A stretch of DNA of 38,154 nucleotides from an uncultured Candidatus Actinomarina sp. (lineage in GTDB: Bacteria; Actinomycetota; Acidimicrobiia; Actinomarinales; Actinomarinaceae): contig CABXDL010000012.1 of NCBI GenBank assembly GCA_902510995.1, positions 1 through 38,154 on the forward strand, in the 5' to 3' direction. Below, one piece after another: positions 17,198-28,782 of the stretch. A program made the translations under genes and the position numbers. Under the pieces are notes generated by a model. The model saw nothing but the letters and a program-made list of their open reading frames with translations. It searched no databases and was not told where the DNA came from. Position 1 is the first letter of the stretch; every line of letters starts with the position of its first letter.

Positions 17198-18334
17198 TTA
17201 GTTAAATAATACTATTCCTAATAATGGAAGAAGTACAAAAGTTATTAAAACATATAAAATTGCTACAGATTTTCTTTTTGCTGTTGCGTTACTTAAAGCT
17301 GTTGCAAGCTTAATTGGTATTTCTCTTAGAGGTTTTATGGGGTAAATTATGATAACACTAATTAAGTTAAAAAATACGTGGCACAATGCAATAGTTAAAC
17401 CATCAGTAGTCTCTACAGCAAAACTTGCCAGAACTGCTGTTATAGTAGTTCCAATATTTGCACCAAGAGTTATAGGGAAAGCATTTTCAATAGCTAAAAT
17501 TCCAGAACCAACAATCGGAACGAGAATAGATGTTGTGATACTTGAACTTTGAACTGAAAAAGTTATGAATATACCTATAATAATGCCAACCATTCCACCG
17601 CCCTTAGCAAGAGCTCTATCCAAACCAAACTCAATTCTATTTAACATTAAAGATTTCATATTTGAAACTATATTTTTGAGACTTAAGAAAATAAATAATA
17701 TTGCTAAAAATATAAGTAACCCTGCATAAATTCTGTAAGAATTCTGATATAAATTATCAATAAATGGAATTCTAGATAAAAAGTCAACTACAAAATTTGC
17801 ACCTGATTTAATAGCTGCCTTTATAGGACTATTTGGCTTAGTAGCAGTAAAGCCGGTAGCAATGATAGCGTCCGTTGCGTAGATGGACATCTTTGTTAGG
17901 AATCCTGTAGCTAGTTGAAGAGGAAATAATGCTAATACAGCCATTAGATTAAAAAAATCATGCATTGTTGAAGCCGCAAATGCTCTTTTAAATTCTTGTT
18001 CTCTTCTTACGTGACCAAAAGAAACTAATGTATTTGTAACAGTTGTGCCTATATTTGCGCCCATCACCATTGGAATCGCATATTCTAAATTTAGAAAACC
18101 ACTACCCACCAAACCCACAATTGTTGCTGTAGTTACAGATGATGATTGAACAAGAACTGTAGCTAATGTGCCAACTAGTAATCCAGCAAATGGGCTTGAT
18201 ACAGATTGAAATAGTTGATCTGTATATTCAGCTCCAAGTGTTTTTATTCCTTTTTCAAGAAGTTTTATTGAGACCAGAAAGAAATAGAGAAAGAATGTTG
18301 CAAGTAGAATATTTAAAACAGGTCTTTTTTTCAT
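17198..18334 (-). CDS. Na+/phosphate cotransporter (NptA/PF02690 type)
   Basis: Membrane protein of about 378 residues with two inverted Na/Pi-cotransporter repeats. Each repeat has the QSSS motif and a following GANIGTT segment: VQSSSVTTATIVGLVGSG with MGANIGTTVTNTL, and VQSSSITTSILVPIVGSG with LGANIGTTITAVL. These are the substrate and sodium sites of the family, which imports inorganic phosphate with Na+. I prefer the ATG at 18334 (MKKRPVLN); a TTG three codons upstream is also in frame. The PhoU-like gene follows after nine bases, forming a phosphate-uptake pair. A low-affinity Na-driven system fits a marine cell. Other anions cannot be excluded. Confidence 0.9.
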   Translation of the reverse strand: MKKRPVLNILLATFFLYFFLVSIKLLEKGIKTLGAEYTDQLFQSVSSPFAGLLVGTLATVLVQSSSVTTATIVGLVGSGFLNLEYAIPMVMGANIGTTVTNTLVSFGHVRREQEFKRAFAASTMHDFFNLMAVLALFPLQLATGFLTKMSIYATDAIIATGFTATKPNSPIKAAIKSGANFVVDFLSRIPFIDNLYQNSYRIYAGLLIFLAILFIFLSLKNIVSNMKSLMLNRIEFGLDRALAKGGGMVGIIIGIFITFSVQSSSITTSILVPIVGSGILAIENAFPITLGANIGTTITAVLASFAVETTDGLTIALCHVFFNLISVIIIYPIKPLREIPIKLATALSNATAKRKSVAILYVLITFVLLPLLGIVLFN

Positions 18335-18411
18335 TTTTACCAATGATAAATTATGTTCAATGAAATATTACTTAGCCTTCAGTTTATGCAAAGACAAAAA
18401 AATTATATTTT

Positions 18412-19242
18412 TTATATTAATTCTGACTTTGAATCAAATTTTCCTCTGTTGAATGCCAGTATGTATGATTCAACACCTAAAAACTCTTCCTTATATTCAT
18501 CTGGGATGTTGAAACCCCACCATTCATGACTAAATTGTGTTTCATGAGCCTTCCAAGCATCAATTTTATTCTGTACATATTTTTTTCCATCAATCTCAAC
18601 ATCTATATCTTCATGAACACTACCTATTGCACTGTATGTTGTGAAATCTTCCTCAGAAATTAAACCTTCTTTTAACATCCATTCTCTTCTAGCTTTAACT
18701 TTCTTCTTTGACCAGGAACTAAAATATAGTCTCTCTGGAACCCAAGGCTCCTGTCCTTCTTTTAGTGGAAATTTATCCTCATCTCCAGCTGCAAAAAATG
18801 CTGCTGTACCTACTCTATGTGTTTGGATATGATCAGGATGACCATATCCACCAAAAGGATCGTAGGTAATCAAAGCTTCTGGTTTATATTTTCTAATACA
18901 ATCAATTAATTTTCCAACAGGTCCGAAATAATCTTGTCTCCAGAAACTATCTGGGTTGTTATTAGGCTCAGTTCCCATCATTCCTGAGTCTTTATAACCT
19001 AACCATTCATAAGTTCGAACTCCTAAAGCCTTTAAACTTTCTTCTAATTCTTTTCTTCTTATCTCAGCTAATTTAGGAAATAGTTCTTCAGGGTTTTCAT
19101 GATTAAGAATTTCTCCTTCCGAACCGTCAGTTGCCGTTACAACAACAACATCATGACCTTCGGCTGCATATTTAGCTAATGTAACACCAGTTGCTACTGA
19201 TTCATCATCTGGGTGTGCATGAAAAGCAAGTAAGGAACTCAC
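18412..19242 (-). CDS. mca: LmbE/PIG-L deacetylase, mycothiol S-conjugate amidase-like (Mca)
   Basis: 276-residue zinc-dependent amidase. The metal ligands are visible as FHAHPDDES (His10, Asp13) and GYGHPDHIQTHRVG. TATDGSEGEILNHENPEELFPKLAEIRRKEL and GYKDSGMMG are typical of the Mca/MshB group, and the C-terminal KIDAWKAHETQFS and ESYILAFNRG favour Mca over MshB. Mca cleaves mycothiol S-conjugates to mercapturic acids for export, so the gene implies mycothiol and an actinobacterial host. It starts with GTG at 19242, three bases after atpC, so it is transcribed at the end of the ATP synthase operon. Whether it is MshB or a bifunctional enzyme cannot be settled from sequence by eye. Confidence 0.85.
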   Translation of the reverse strand: MSSLLAFHAHPDDESVATGVTLAKYAAEGHDVVVVTATDGSEGEILNHENPEELFPKLAEIRRKELEESLKALGVRTYEWLGYKDSGMMGTEPNNNPDSFWRQDYFGPVGKLIDCIRKYKPEALITYDPFGGYGHPDHIQTHRVGTAAFFAAGDEDKFPLKEGQEPWVPERLYFSSWSKKKVKARREWMLKEGLISEEDFTTYSAIGSVHEDIDVEIDGKKYVQNKIDAWKAHETQFSHEWWGFNIPDEYKEEFLGVESYILAFNRGKFDSKSELI

Positions 19243-19245
19243 TGT

Positions 19246-19557
19246 TTACTCTTCTACTTCTTGGTCTACCATTTGAATGCCTTTTTCAACAGCATCCTCG
19301 TGGCTTCCATCTACCTCTTCTATAGCTTCTCCAAGAATTAAAACTTTCTCTCCTGTAATTTGAAGAACGCCCCCTGAGATTGCATAACTTTTTCTGGTGC
19401 CCTCTTGATCTACTGTAAGACCTCCAGGAACAAGTGTTGCTACTGTTGGCTCATGTCCAGCAAGAATACCTATCTCCCCTTCTGGTGTTCTTGAAATTAC
19501 CATCGTAGCTTCTCCAGAAAAGAAATTCTGTTCGGGGCTGACTACTTCAACTAACAT
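19246..19557 (-). CDS. atpC: ATP synthase epsilon subunit, short form
   Basis: 103 residues covering the N-terminal beta-sandwich of epsilon: MLVEVVSPEQNFFSGEA, GEIGILAGHEPTVATLVPG and YAISGGVLQITGEKVLILGE. Typical epsilon subunits run 120-140 residues with a C-terminal two-helix hairpin that can block rotation. Here only about 20 acidic residues follow the sandwich (HEDAVEKGIQMVDQEVEE), so the inhibitory hairpin is largely missing. The beta-sandwich binds gamma and the c-ring, so assembly function should be preserved. It lies two bases after atpD and three before the mca-like gene. The reading frame is intact, so this looks like natural shortening rather than damage. Confidence 0.93.
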   Translation of the reverse strand: MLVEVVSPEQNFFSGEATMVISRTPEGEIGILAGHEPTVATLVPGGLTVDQEGTRKSYAISGGVLQITGEKVLILGEAIEEVDGSHEDAVEKGIQMVDQEVEE

Positions 19558-19559
19558 AA

Positions 19560-20993
<1,434 letters not shown>

Positions 20994-21000
20994 TTAACCT

Positions 21001-21879
21001 TTATTCTGCAAGTGCCTCAGCACCACCAACAATTTCTGATATTTCGGTAGTGATTTCAGCTTGCCTTGCTTGATTGCTTTCTCTTGTCAAAAGTTTTATT
21101 AAATCTTCAGCATTCTCTGTAGCAGCTTTCATTGCCCTCATCCTTGATGCATGTTCTGAAGTAGAGCTATTCAATAAAGCTCCAAATAAAGTTGCATTCA
21201 TATATTTTGGAATTAAATCTTCCAAAACTTCTTCAGGAGAAGGCTCAAAAGAATAACCACCTGACGTATCTTCTGTTTTATCTGTATCTTCTTCAGCTTC
21301 GCTAACAACTGGTAATAATTGTTTTACTGTAGCTTTTTGAGTTAATGCAGATATGTACTCTGTATAGAGAATATAAACTTCAGAAACATCACCTTCGTTA
21401 TATCCTTCAATGACAGGCTTCATCACCTCAAAAGCATCTTCAAACTTTGGTTCATCGGTTAGACCTTCATATTGATTTACAGATTCAAAATTCCTGTAAT
21501 TAAAATAACCTGTTCCTTTTTTACCAACTGTTACAAGCTCTACTTCTTTATTTTCTGATAATAATTCAGCTTGCTTATTTTCGGCTGCTTTAAGAATGTT
21601 GGTATTGTAACCTCCTGCCAAACCTCTGTCTGAGGTAACAACAATAATTACAGCTTTATTACTTTTATTTTCTTCTGTGTCTTTATCTAAACCGCCTTTA
21701 CCAACTAAATCAGCAACAATTTGGTTTAAAACATCTACATAAGAATTTGAGGATTCCATTCTTTGTTGAGCTTTAACGATCCTAGAAGCTGCAATCAATT
21801 CCATTGCACGAGTTATCTTCTTAGTAGACTTAACACTCTTAATTCTTCTATTTATTATCCTAAGCTCAGCACTTGCCAT
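21001..21879 (-). CDS. atpG: ATP synthase gamma subunit
   Basis: 292-residue rotor shaft of F1. The N-terminal helix has IINRRIKSVKSTKKITRAMELIAASRI, the central part TSDRGLAGGYNTNI, and the C-terminal helix SEHASRMRAMKAATENAEDLI and QARQAEITTEISEIVGGAEAL, all signatures of gamma. An insertion of roughly 20 acidic/polar residues around EAEEDTDKTEDTSGGYSFEPSP lies in the region where other actinobacteria also carry insertions. It lies five bases after atpA. Confidence 0.97.
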   Translation of the reverse strand: MASAELRIINRRIKSVKSTKKITRAMELIAASRIVKAQQRMESSNSYVDVLNQIVADLVGKGGLDKDTEENKSNKAVIIVVTSDRGLAGGYNTNILKAAENKQAELLSENKEVELVTVGKKGTGYFNYRNFESVNQYEGLTDEPKFEDAFEVMKPVIEGYNEGDVSEVYILYTEYISALTQKATVKQLLPVVSEAEEDTDKTEDTSGGYSFEPSPEEVLEDLIPKYMNATLFGALLNSSTSEHASRMRAMKAATENAEDLIKLLTRESNQARQAEITTEISEIVGGAEALAE

Positions 21880-21884
21880 AATCT

Positions 21885-23426
21885 TTAGCTTTCTTCCTCT
21901 GTTTCAGCTTCTTCTTCGACTGTTACAATTGTTTTCACAAATGCAGTAACAGCATTTTTCAATTCATCTTCTGGTAAGTCTCCTGTATCTCTAATAGTTT
22001 CAAGTATTTCAGGATGCCTTGTGTTGATATATTCATGAAGACCTTCTTCAGCTGAAACCATATCTTCCTCAGGTACCTTATCTAAATAACCTTCTGTTAC
22101 AGCAAAGAGTGTTACAACCTGATACTCAACTGACACTGGTTCATACTGTGCTTGCTTTAATATCTCCACTACTCTTCTACCTCTATCAAGTTGTGCTTGG
22201 GAAGCAGCATCTAGATCTGATCCAAATTCAGCAAACGCTTCTAGCTCTCTAAACTGAGCCAAGTTAATTCTTAAAGGTCCTGCAACTTTCTTCATTGCTT
22301 TAATCTGTGCAGCTCCACCTACACGAGATACTGACGTACCCGGGTTAACAGCTGGTCTAATTCCTGAGTAGAATAATTCACTCTCAAGATAAATCTGACC
22401 ATCAGTAATTGAAATAACATTAGTAGGAATGAAAGCTGAAACGTCACCAGCTTTAGTCTCAATAATAGGTAGGCCTGTTAAAGATCCTCCTCCAAGCTCA
22501 TCAGAAACCTTTGCACAACGCTCTAATAACCTTGAGTGAAGATAAAATACATCTCCAGGATAAGCTTCTCTACCTGGAGGTCTTCTTAGAAGCAATGATA
22601 TCTGCCTATAAGCATCAGCTTGTTTAGACAAGTCATCAAAAATAATTAATCCATGCTCTCCGTTATACATCCAGTGCTGACCAATAGCTGAACCAGCATA
22701 AGGAGCATACATTTGAAGAGCTGCTGCTGCAGATGCCGGAGCATTTACAACAACTGTTTTGTCCATTACTCCATTTTCTTCAAGCTTTCCTATAACTTCT
22801 GCAACGGTTGATGATTTTTGCCCAATAGCTACATAAATACATTTAACATCAGTATCTTTTTGGTTAATGATCGTATCAATTGCAACGGCAGTCTTTCCAA
22901 TCTGTCTATCACCAATAATTAATTCTCTTTGACCTCGACCAATAGGAATCATAGAGTCGATAGCTTTAATTCCTGTTTGAAGAGGCTCTGATACAGGCTG
23001 TCTCTCTACAACTGAAGGAGCCTGTATCTCTAGTCTTCTTGATTCAGTAAACTCAATTGGGCCTTTGCCATCAATCGGGTTTCCGAGTGGGTCAATAACT
23101 CTTCCTAAAAACCCATCGCCAACGCCAATGGATAAAACTTTTCCGGTCTGTTTAACAGGCATCCCTTCTTCAACGCTTGTAGCGTCTCCCATAAGTACAA
23201 CTCCAATAGATTCTTCTTCGAGATTCAAGGCAACACCAATGAGGCCTCCTGGGAATTCCAGTAATTCTGAAGCCATAACGTTTTCAAGACCTTTTACTCT
23301 TGCTACACCATCAGCAATAGTTGCAACGTGCCCAACAACATCATCTTTTAATTCTTTCTCCCAGCCCTTAAGGCTGTCTTTTAATGATTTCGATATATCT
23401 TTAGGATCTAATGTTAAATCACTCAT
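21885..23426 (-). CDS. atpA: ATP synthase alpha subunit
   Basis: Non-catalytic nucleotide-binding subunit of F1, 513 residues. [16 protein letters not shown] is the Walker [36 protein letters not shown] the alpha signature, and [17 protein letters not shown] the conserved C-terminal-domain entry. The C-terminus is acidic (Glu/Thr-rich tail of about 10 residues). It starts two bases after atpH. Confidence 0.98.
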   Translation of the reverse strand: MSDLTLDPKDISKSLKDSLKGWEKELKDDVVGHVATIADGVARVKGLENVMASELLEFPGGLIGVALNLEEESIGVVLMGDATSVEEGMPVKQTGKVLSIGVGDGFLGRVIDPLGNPIDGKGPIEFTESRRLEIQAPSVVERQPVSEPLQTGIKAIDSMIPIGRGQRELIIGDRQIGKTAVAIDTIINQKDTDVKCIYVAIGQKSSTVAEVIGKLEENGVMDKTVVVNAPASAAAALQMYAPYAGSAIGQHWMYNGEHGLIIFDDLSKQADAYRQISLLLRRPPGREAYPGDVFYLHSRLLERCAKVSDELGGGSLTGLPIIETKAGDVSAFIPTNVISITDGQIYLESELFYSGIRPAVNPGTSVSRVGGAAQIKAMKKVAGPLRINLAQFRELEAFAEFGSDLDAASQAQLDRGRRVVEILKQAQYEPVSVEYQVVTLFAVTEGYLDKVPEEDMVSAEEGLHEYINTRHPEILETIRDTGDLPEDELKNAVTAFVKTIVTVEEEAETEEES

Positions 23427-23428
23427 TC

Positions 23429-23956
23429 TTACCTACCTTCTAAAACAGATTTTACTTCTTGGAGTCTTGAGGAAACTAAACCATCAAAAGTTCTTTCTCC
23501 AACGCTAACGCTGAGACCACCTATGACTGACTCATCAACCTCTACTTGTAACTCCACTTTTCTTCCAAACTTCTTTTTTAATACTCGCTTGATACTATTT
23601 TGTGTCTTATCATCTAACTCAATAGCTGATACAACTTTTGCTAACGAGGCTCCTCTATTTTCAGCAAAATATTCTGAGACAAAAGATGAAATTTCAAGCA
23701 AATTATCACCGTAGCCTTGAGAAATTGTCAAAGAGATTAAATCTAAGGTTAAAGAATCAACCCTTTTCCCTAATAAATTACTCATAGCTTCAATCTTTTT
23801 CTCTGCAGGAACGCCAAAATTTCTAAATACATCTAAAGCTTCTTTATGATCAGCAATAGCGTTGAAAACCTGGAGGATTTCGCTTTCAACTCTTTCTGAA
23901 TTTTCAGATGAACCTATTATTTCAACTAACCCTTTTGAAAAAGACTTGGTGCTCAT
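23429..23956 (-). CDS. atpH: ATP synthase delta subunit
   Basis: 175-residue OSCP-type delta subunit linking F1 to the b stalk. It has an N-terminal helical domain and the C-terminal signature [33 protein letters not shown]. Many actinomycetes fuse delta with a b-like segment; here delta is separate and of ordinary length. Its ATG directly abuts the atpF stop. Confidence 0.95.
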   Translation of the reverse strand: MSTKSFSKGLVEIIGSSENSERVESEILQVFNAIADHKEALDVFRNFGVPAEKKIEAMSNLLGKRVDSLTLDLISLTISQGYGDNLLEISSFVSEYFAENRGASLAKVVSAIELDDKTQNSIKRVLKKKFGRKVELQVEVDESVIGGLSVSVGERTFDGLVSSRLQEVKSVLEGR

Positions 23957-24502
23957 TTACTTATCTGACCCCATTTCCTTAATAAACTCGTTTATCAACT
24001 TTTCTTGATCTCCTTTAGACATTGAAGATGCTACCTTTTCTGAAATTTCTAGTGATAGATTGGCAACTTCAGACTTAATTTCACTAGAAATTCTATCTCT
24101 TTCCGCCTCACTATCAGCACGAGCTTTTTCAATTATCGTCTCAGCTTCTTCTTTAGCTTCATTTACGATACCTTCTTTAAGCTTCTCAGCTGTAGCCTTA
24201 CCTTCGTCTATGATTTTTCTAACTTCTTCATCTGCGTTAGCTACAAGTTTTTGATAATCTTCTCTTGTTTTCTGTGCTTCGTATTTTTCATTTTTGGCTT
24301 TTGAAATCTGTCCTTCAATGGCCTCTGACCTTGCACTTAATGTTTCATCAAGAGCTGGCAGAGCCCACTTCCAAACAAAGAAAAATACAATAGCAAAAGC
24401 GAATATACCCGCAACAAGTTCTGATGTTGCAGGTAAAAGTAGCTCTAAACCTGATGAGCTTTCTTCAGCTTCTGCTAAAAAAGTTACTAAATTTATATTC
24501 AT
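23957..24502 (-). CDS. atpF: ATP synthase b subunit
   Basis: 181 residues: one N-terminal membrane helix (SELVAGIFAFAIVFFFVWKWALPAL, about residues 27-51) followed by a long charged coiled coil typical of the peripheral stalk, with runs of Glu and Lys, ending EFIKEMGSDK. Only one b gene is present, implying a b2 homodimer. It lies nine bases after atpE. Confidence 0.95.
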   Translation of the reverse strand: MNINLVTFLAEAEESSSGLELLLPATSELVAGIFAFAIVFFFVWKWALPALDETLSARSEAIEGQISKAKNEKYEAQKTREDYQKLVANADEEVRKIIDEGKATAEKLKEGIVNEAKEEAETIIEKARADSEAERDRISSEIKSEVANLSLEISEKVASSMSKGDQEKLINEFIKEMGSDK

Positions 24503-24511
24503 TCCTTACTC

Positions 24512-25568
<1,057 letters not shown>

Positions 25569-25572
<4 letters not shown>

Positions 25573-25964
25573 TCAGTCTCTATCCAATCTAAATCTCTGT
25601 CTTTTTTTAATAATGTAAATGATTCTATGGCTAACATGCCAATGAAAAGAATAATTACACTTATCGGTAAGACTACCAAATCCATAGGATATGCAACCTT
25701 AAATGCCAATAAAATTAGGATTATTAAGCCAATTCTTAAAAAAAATCCAAGAAATGTAGATACATAAAATAAATTAATTGAAATTGAAGCTGCATATGAT
25801 TGCATATATGCATTAAGAAGAAAAACAAACGTAACCGTAACAGAAATGATTAATGAGGTCACAAAAGCTTCCTGAGATCTAATTAAAGAAAGAATTAAAA
25901 CACCAAGATATAGAGGGATAGATCTTTTGATCATCCTTTTTACTAAAACAACTTCAACTTTCAT
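25569..25964 (-). CDS. AtpI-like membrane protein
   Basis: 131 residues with four predicted membrane helices (about 15-30, 34-52, 63-88, 94-115) and charged ends. Its place directly before atpB and its size match the ATP synthase I protein family, which assists c-ring assembly. Sequence identity to AtpI is weak by eye; context carries the call. It overlaps both neighbours (atpB by 4 bases, the AtpZ-like gene by 11). Confidence 0.7.
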
Positions 25965-26196
25965 CTGTTAGCTTCCTTGAATAAACCCATAATTTGTAAT
26001 ATCCACTAAAACATCCGAGAATTATTCCCCCAACTACTCCATAAGGATTGATGTCAAAAAAATACTCTATTAATAATCCAATTAACATGCCACTAATTAC
26101 AGATGAGCCAAAAGATGTTGTTAAAACCCAACCAGAAGCATTTTCCTTAACAGGATTGTTATTTTGATTTAAATAGCTTCTATCTTGACTATTCAT
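25954..26196 (-). CDS. AtpZ-like small membrane protein
   Basis: About 80 residues with two membrane helices: [22 protein letters not shown], then [19 protein letters not shown]. The pattern glycine-rich helix, short Asn-Pro-Tyr-Gly turn, glycine-rich helix ending GxYxLW is that of the AtpZ/AtpQ family found ahead of atpI. I start at ATG 26196 (MNSQDRS), leaving an eight-base overlap with the glyA stop; an ATG seven codons earlier is also in frame. AtpZ is linked to Fo assembly or Mg2+ supply. Confidence 0.72.
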   Translation of the reverse strand: MNSQDRSYLNQNNNPVKENASGWVLTTSFGSSVISGMLIGLLIEYFFDINPYGVVGGIILGCFSGYYKLWVYSRKLTDES

Positions 26197-27451
26197 ACGG
26201 TTGAAATGCTTTTGCAAGATTTCTTATCTCCTCTTGCAATTCCTGTACTCTATTTTTATTTTCTCTATGTTTTAAGGCTTCAGATATCAAATATCCAACT
26301 TTAGTTGACTCTTCTTCTTTCATTCCACATGTTGTTATTGCAGGAGTACCCATTCTTATACCTGAAGTTATAAAAGGTGATCTTGTATCAAAAGGTATTG
26401 CGTTTCTATTTAAAGTTATCCCAATATCATTTAACATAATTCCTGCCTCTTTACCAGTTAATTCATCATCAACACTTCCAGTATCAACTAAAACTATATG
26501 GTTAGAAGTGCCACCACTTACAACTCTTAACCCTTCTGCTTTAAATGATTCAGCTAAAGCATGAGCATTATTTAATATTTGTTGTGCATAGGATTTATAA
26601 TCTTCTGACATCGCTTCTTTAAAGCAGACAGCTTTTGCAGCAATCTGGTTATTAATTGCACCACCCTGCGCTCCAGGAAAGATATTCTTATCAATTCCTT
26701 TTGCAAATTCTTCTTTAGATAAAATTAATCCGCCTCTCGGGCCTCTTAGAGCTTTATGAGTTGTAGCTGTGATTACATCTGCATATGGAGCAGGGTTTTC
26801 TACTACCTTCCCAGCTACAAGACCAATGAAATGAGCTGCATCAACCATAAAATAAGCTCCTACAGAATCTGCAATCTCTCTAAATGTTTTAAAATCTAAT
26901 TCTTGAGAATAAGATGAATATCCCGCAATAAGTAATTTTGGTTTAGTCTTGGAAGCTAATTCAGCAACTTCTTCCATGTTTATTAACTCTGTTTCTTTAT
27001 CTAAACCATATCCAACAAAGTTATAAGTTCTTCCTGAGAAATTGACAGGAGATCCATGAGTCAAGTGTCCTCCTTGATCTAAAGACATACCCATTACAGT
27101 ATCTCCAGGTTCTAAGAGATTTAAATAAACTGCCATGTTTGCTGATGATCCTGAGTGAGGTTGAACGTTAGCATGATCAGCTTCAAATAATTCACAAGCT
27201 CTATCAATTGCGAGCTGCTCTATCTCATCAACAGTCTCACAGCCCTCGTAATATCTTCTACCCGGAAAGCCTTCTGAATATTTATTAGTAAGTATGGATC
27301 CCGAAGCTTCCATTACAGCTTGCGATGCAAAGTTTTCAGAAGCTATTAAATGTATATGGGAATTCTGCCTCTCAAGATCTGTTTCAATTAAACCAGCTAT
27401 TTCTTTATCAGCTGATGACAAATTTTCTTGTGAAGCACCCTTATTACTCAT
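26189..27451 (-). CDS. glyA: Serine hydroxymethyltransferase
   Basis: PLP enzyme interconverting serine and glycine with tetrahydrofolate, the main source of one-carbon units. 420 residues. It has [38 protein letters not shown] at the N-terminus, [13 protein letters not shown], the PLP Lys in [13 protein letters not shown], and [12 protein letters not shown] near the C-terminus. It lies between sua5 and the atp genes on one strand, as in many actinobacteria (prfA-prmC-sua5-glyA-atp). Confidence 0.97.
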   Translation of the reverse strand: MSNKGASQENLSSADKEIAGLIETDLERQNSHIHLIASENFASQAVMEASGSILTNKYSEGFPGRRYYEGCETVDEIEQLAIDRACELFEADHANVQPHSGSSANMAVYLNLLEPGDTVMGMSLDQGGHLTHGSPVNFSGRTYNFVGYGLDKETELINMEEVAELASKTKPKLLIAGYSSYSQELDFKTFREIADSVGAYFMVDAAHFIGLVAGKVVENPAPYADVITATTHKALRGPRGGLILSKEEFAKGIDKNIFPGAQGGAINNQIAAKAVCFKEAMSEDYKSYAQQILNNAHALAESFKAEGLRVVSGGTSNHIVLVDTGSVDDELTGKEAGIMLNDIGITLNRNAIPFDTRSPFITSGIRMGTPAITTCGMKEEESTKVGYLISEALKHRENKNRVQELQEEIRNLAKAFQPYE

Positions 27452-27460
27452 ATATATACT

Positions 27461-28048
27461 TTAACAGTAACTTGGCGGCCACTTAAGTGGGCCTTCTCTT
27501 AATATTTCGCCACCTGGTTCTCTTAAATCAACTACTGTAGAACCATTTCCATGAACTGCTTCGCCTTCTATATAGTGTTTAACAGAATCTTTGAAGATTT
27601 CTTCTGCCTCCTTATGGTTTTTAGCTTCTTTTTGTCCTGTTAAATTAGCACTTGTAACAGCTAAAGGACCTGTGGTATTAAGTAGCTCTATAGCTAATTC
27701 GTTGTCAGGAACTCTTATACCTATTGTATTTGGCGATTTAGTTCCTACTCCGTCTACAAATTTCTCACTGGTCTCTACAACTACAGTTAACGGGCCAGGC
27801 CAATACAGGTCAACTACTTCAGGAATGTCTGTAATTATATTTAATTTATGAACAGAACCGTATGAAGGAACTAATAATGAAACTGGCTTGCTGTCATCTC
27901 TTTCTTTAATATTAAATAAGCTTTTTACTGCATCTTCGGAATAAGGATCCACTCCAAGGCCATAAACTGTCTCAGTTGGTATACCTATTATTAAACCTTG
28001 ATCAACTGCTTCAATTGCGGTATTTAGATTATCTTTTTGCAAAAACAT
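27461..28048 (-). CDS. tsaC: L-threonylcarbamoyladenylate synthase (Sua5/YrdC/TsaC)
   Basis: Makes threonylcarbamoyl-AMP from threonine, bicarbonate and ATP for the t6A37 tRNA modification. 195 residues of the YrdC domain: GLIIGIPTETVYGLGVDPYSEDAV, KERDDSKPVSLLVPS, YWPGPLTVVV, GIRVPDNELA and GPLAVTSANLTGQ. The C-terminal Sua5 domain is absent, so it is the short TsaC-like form. It overlaps prmC by 20 bases, a usual arrangement. TsaB, D and E are not in this window. Confidence 0.93.
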   Translation of the reverse strand: MFLQKDNLNTAIEAVDQGLIIGIPTETVYGLGVDPYSEDAVKSLFNIKERDDSKPVSLLVPSYGSVHKLNIITDIPEVVDLYWPGPLTVVVETSEKFVDGVGTKSPNTIGIRVPDNELAIELLNTTGPLAVTSANLTGQKEAKNHKEAEEIFKDSVKHYIEGEAVHGNGSTVVDLREPGGEILREGPLKWPPSYC

Positions 28049-28778
28049 ATCTATCCTTTTGAGCTAAGTCTTGAAATAATTTTACTTCATCCCAGTCCTT
28101 TAGTAGTTCAAGAGTTTCAGCTGATTTTCTTGAATCTATTTCCAAAAATAAATTTATATTCTTATATTGTTTATCTTCTATTTCTTTTATTAACTTTGAT
28201 ATAACTTCTAGACCATTAACACCTCCGTTTAATGCAGATATAGGTTCATAATCAATTACCTCTCTATCAAGTTCATTTAAATTCTCAGTTGGAATATAAG
28301 GTAAATTAGCAATTACTAAATCATGACCTTTCTCTTTAACATTCTCAAGTAAGTTAGATTCGAAAAATGATACATCTAAAGAATTTAGTTTTGCATTCTC
28401 TTTTGCTAATTCAATTGCATCTTCTGAAACATCAACACCTGTTACCTCAGAATCTGGAAAAAATGACTTCATCATAAGGGCTATACAACCAGAACCTGTG
28501 CCTACGTCTAAAATTTTATTAGGAGATTTTATATTATCTTTTATTAATTCAATTAAAAACTCTGTTTCTGGTCTTGGAATCAAGCATCGCTCATCAACCT
28601 TCAAACTGATTGAATAAAAAGGTACATACTCTTCTATATATTGCAGTGGCTCATGGTTAACTCTCCTAGTTAAAAGTGACGAATACTCGCTTTGATATTC
28701 AGTACTAGATCCTGCTAGCTCTTTTGCCTTTTCTCTCAATCGGGCTAATTCATGTTCTGGAATATTTTTTATATCCAA
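28029..28778 (-). CDS. prmC: Release factor glutamine N5-methyltransferase PrmC
   Basis: SAM-dependent enzyme methylating the Gln of the GGQ motif in release factors. 249 residues: an N-terminal helical domain (LLTRRVNHEPLQYIEEYVPFY), ERCLIPRPETEFLIE, the SAM loop LDVGTGSGCIAL, and ANLPYIPTENL in place of the usual NPPY. Asn and Pro-Tyr, which hold the Gln side chain, remain. The start appears to be TTG at 28778, since no in-frame ATG precedes the conserved region. An AGAAGAG Shine-Dalgarno lies inside the prfA 3' end. Its substrate gene prfA is four bases upstream. Confidence 0.93.
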   Translation of the reverse strand: MDIKNIPEHELARLREKAKELAGSSTEYQSEYSSLLTRRVNHEPLQYIEEYVPFYSISLKVDERCLIPRPETEFLIELIKDNIKSPNKILDVGTGSGCIALMMKSFFPDSEVTGVDVSEDAIELAKENAKLNSLDVSFFESNLLENVKEKGHDLVIANLPYIPTENLNELDREVIDYEPISALNGGVNGLEVISKLIKEIEDKQYKNINLFLEIDSRKSAETLELLKDWDEVKLFQDLAQKDRYVFAKR

Positions 28779-28782
28779 TGTT

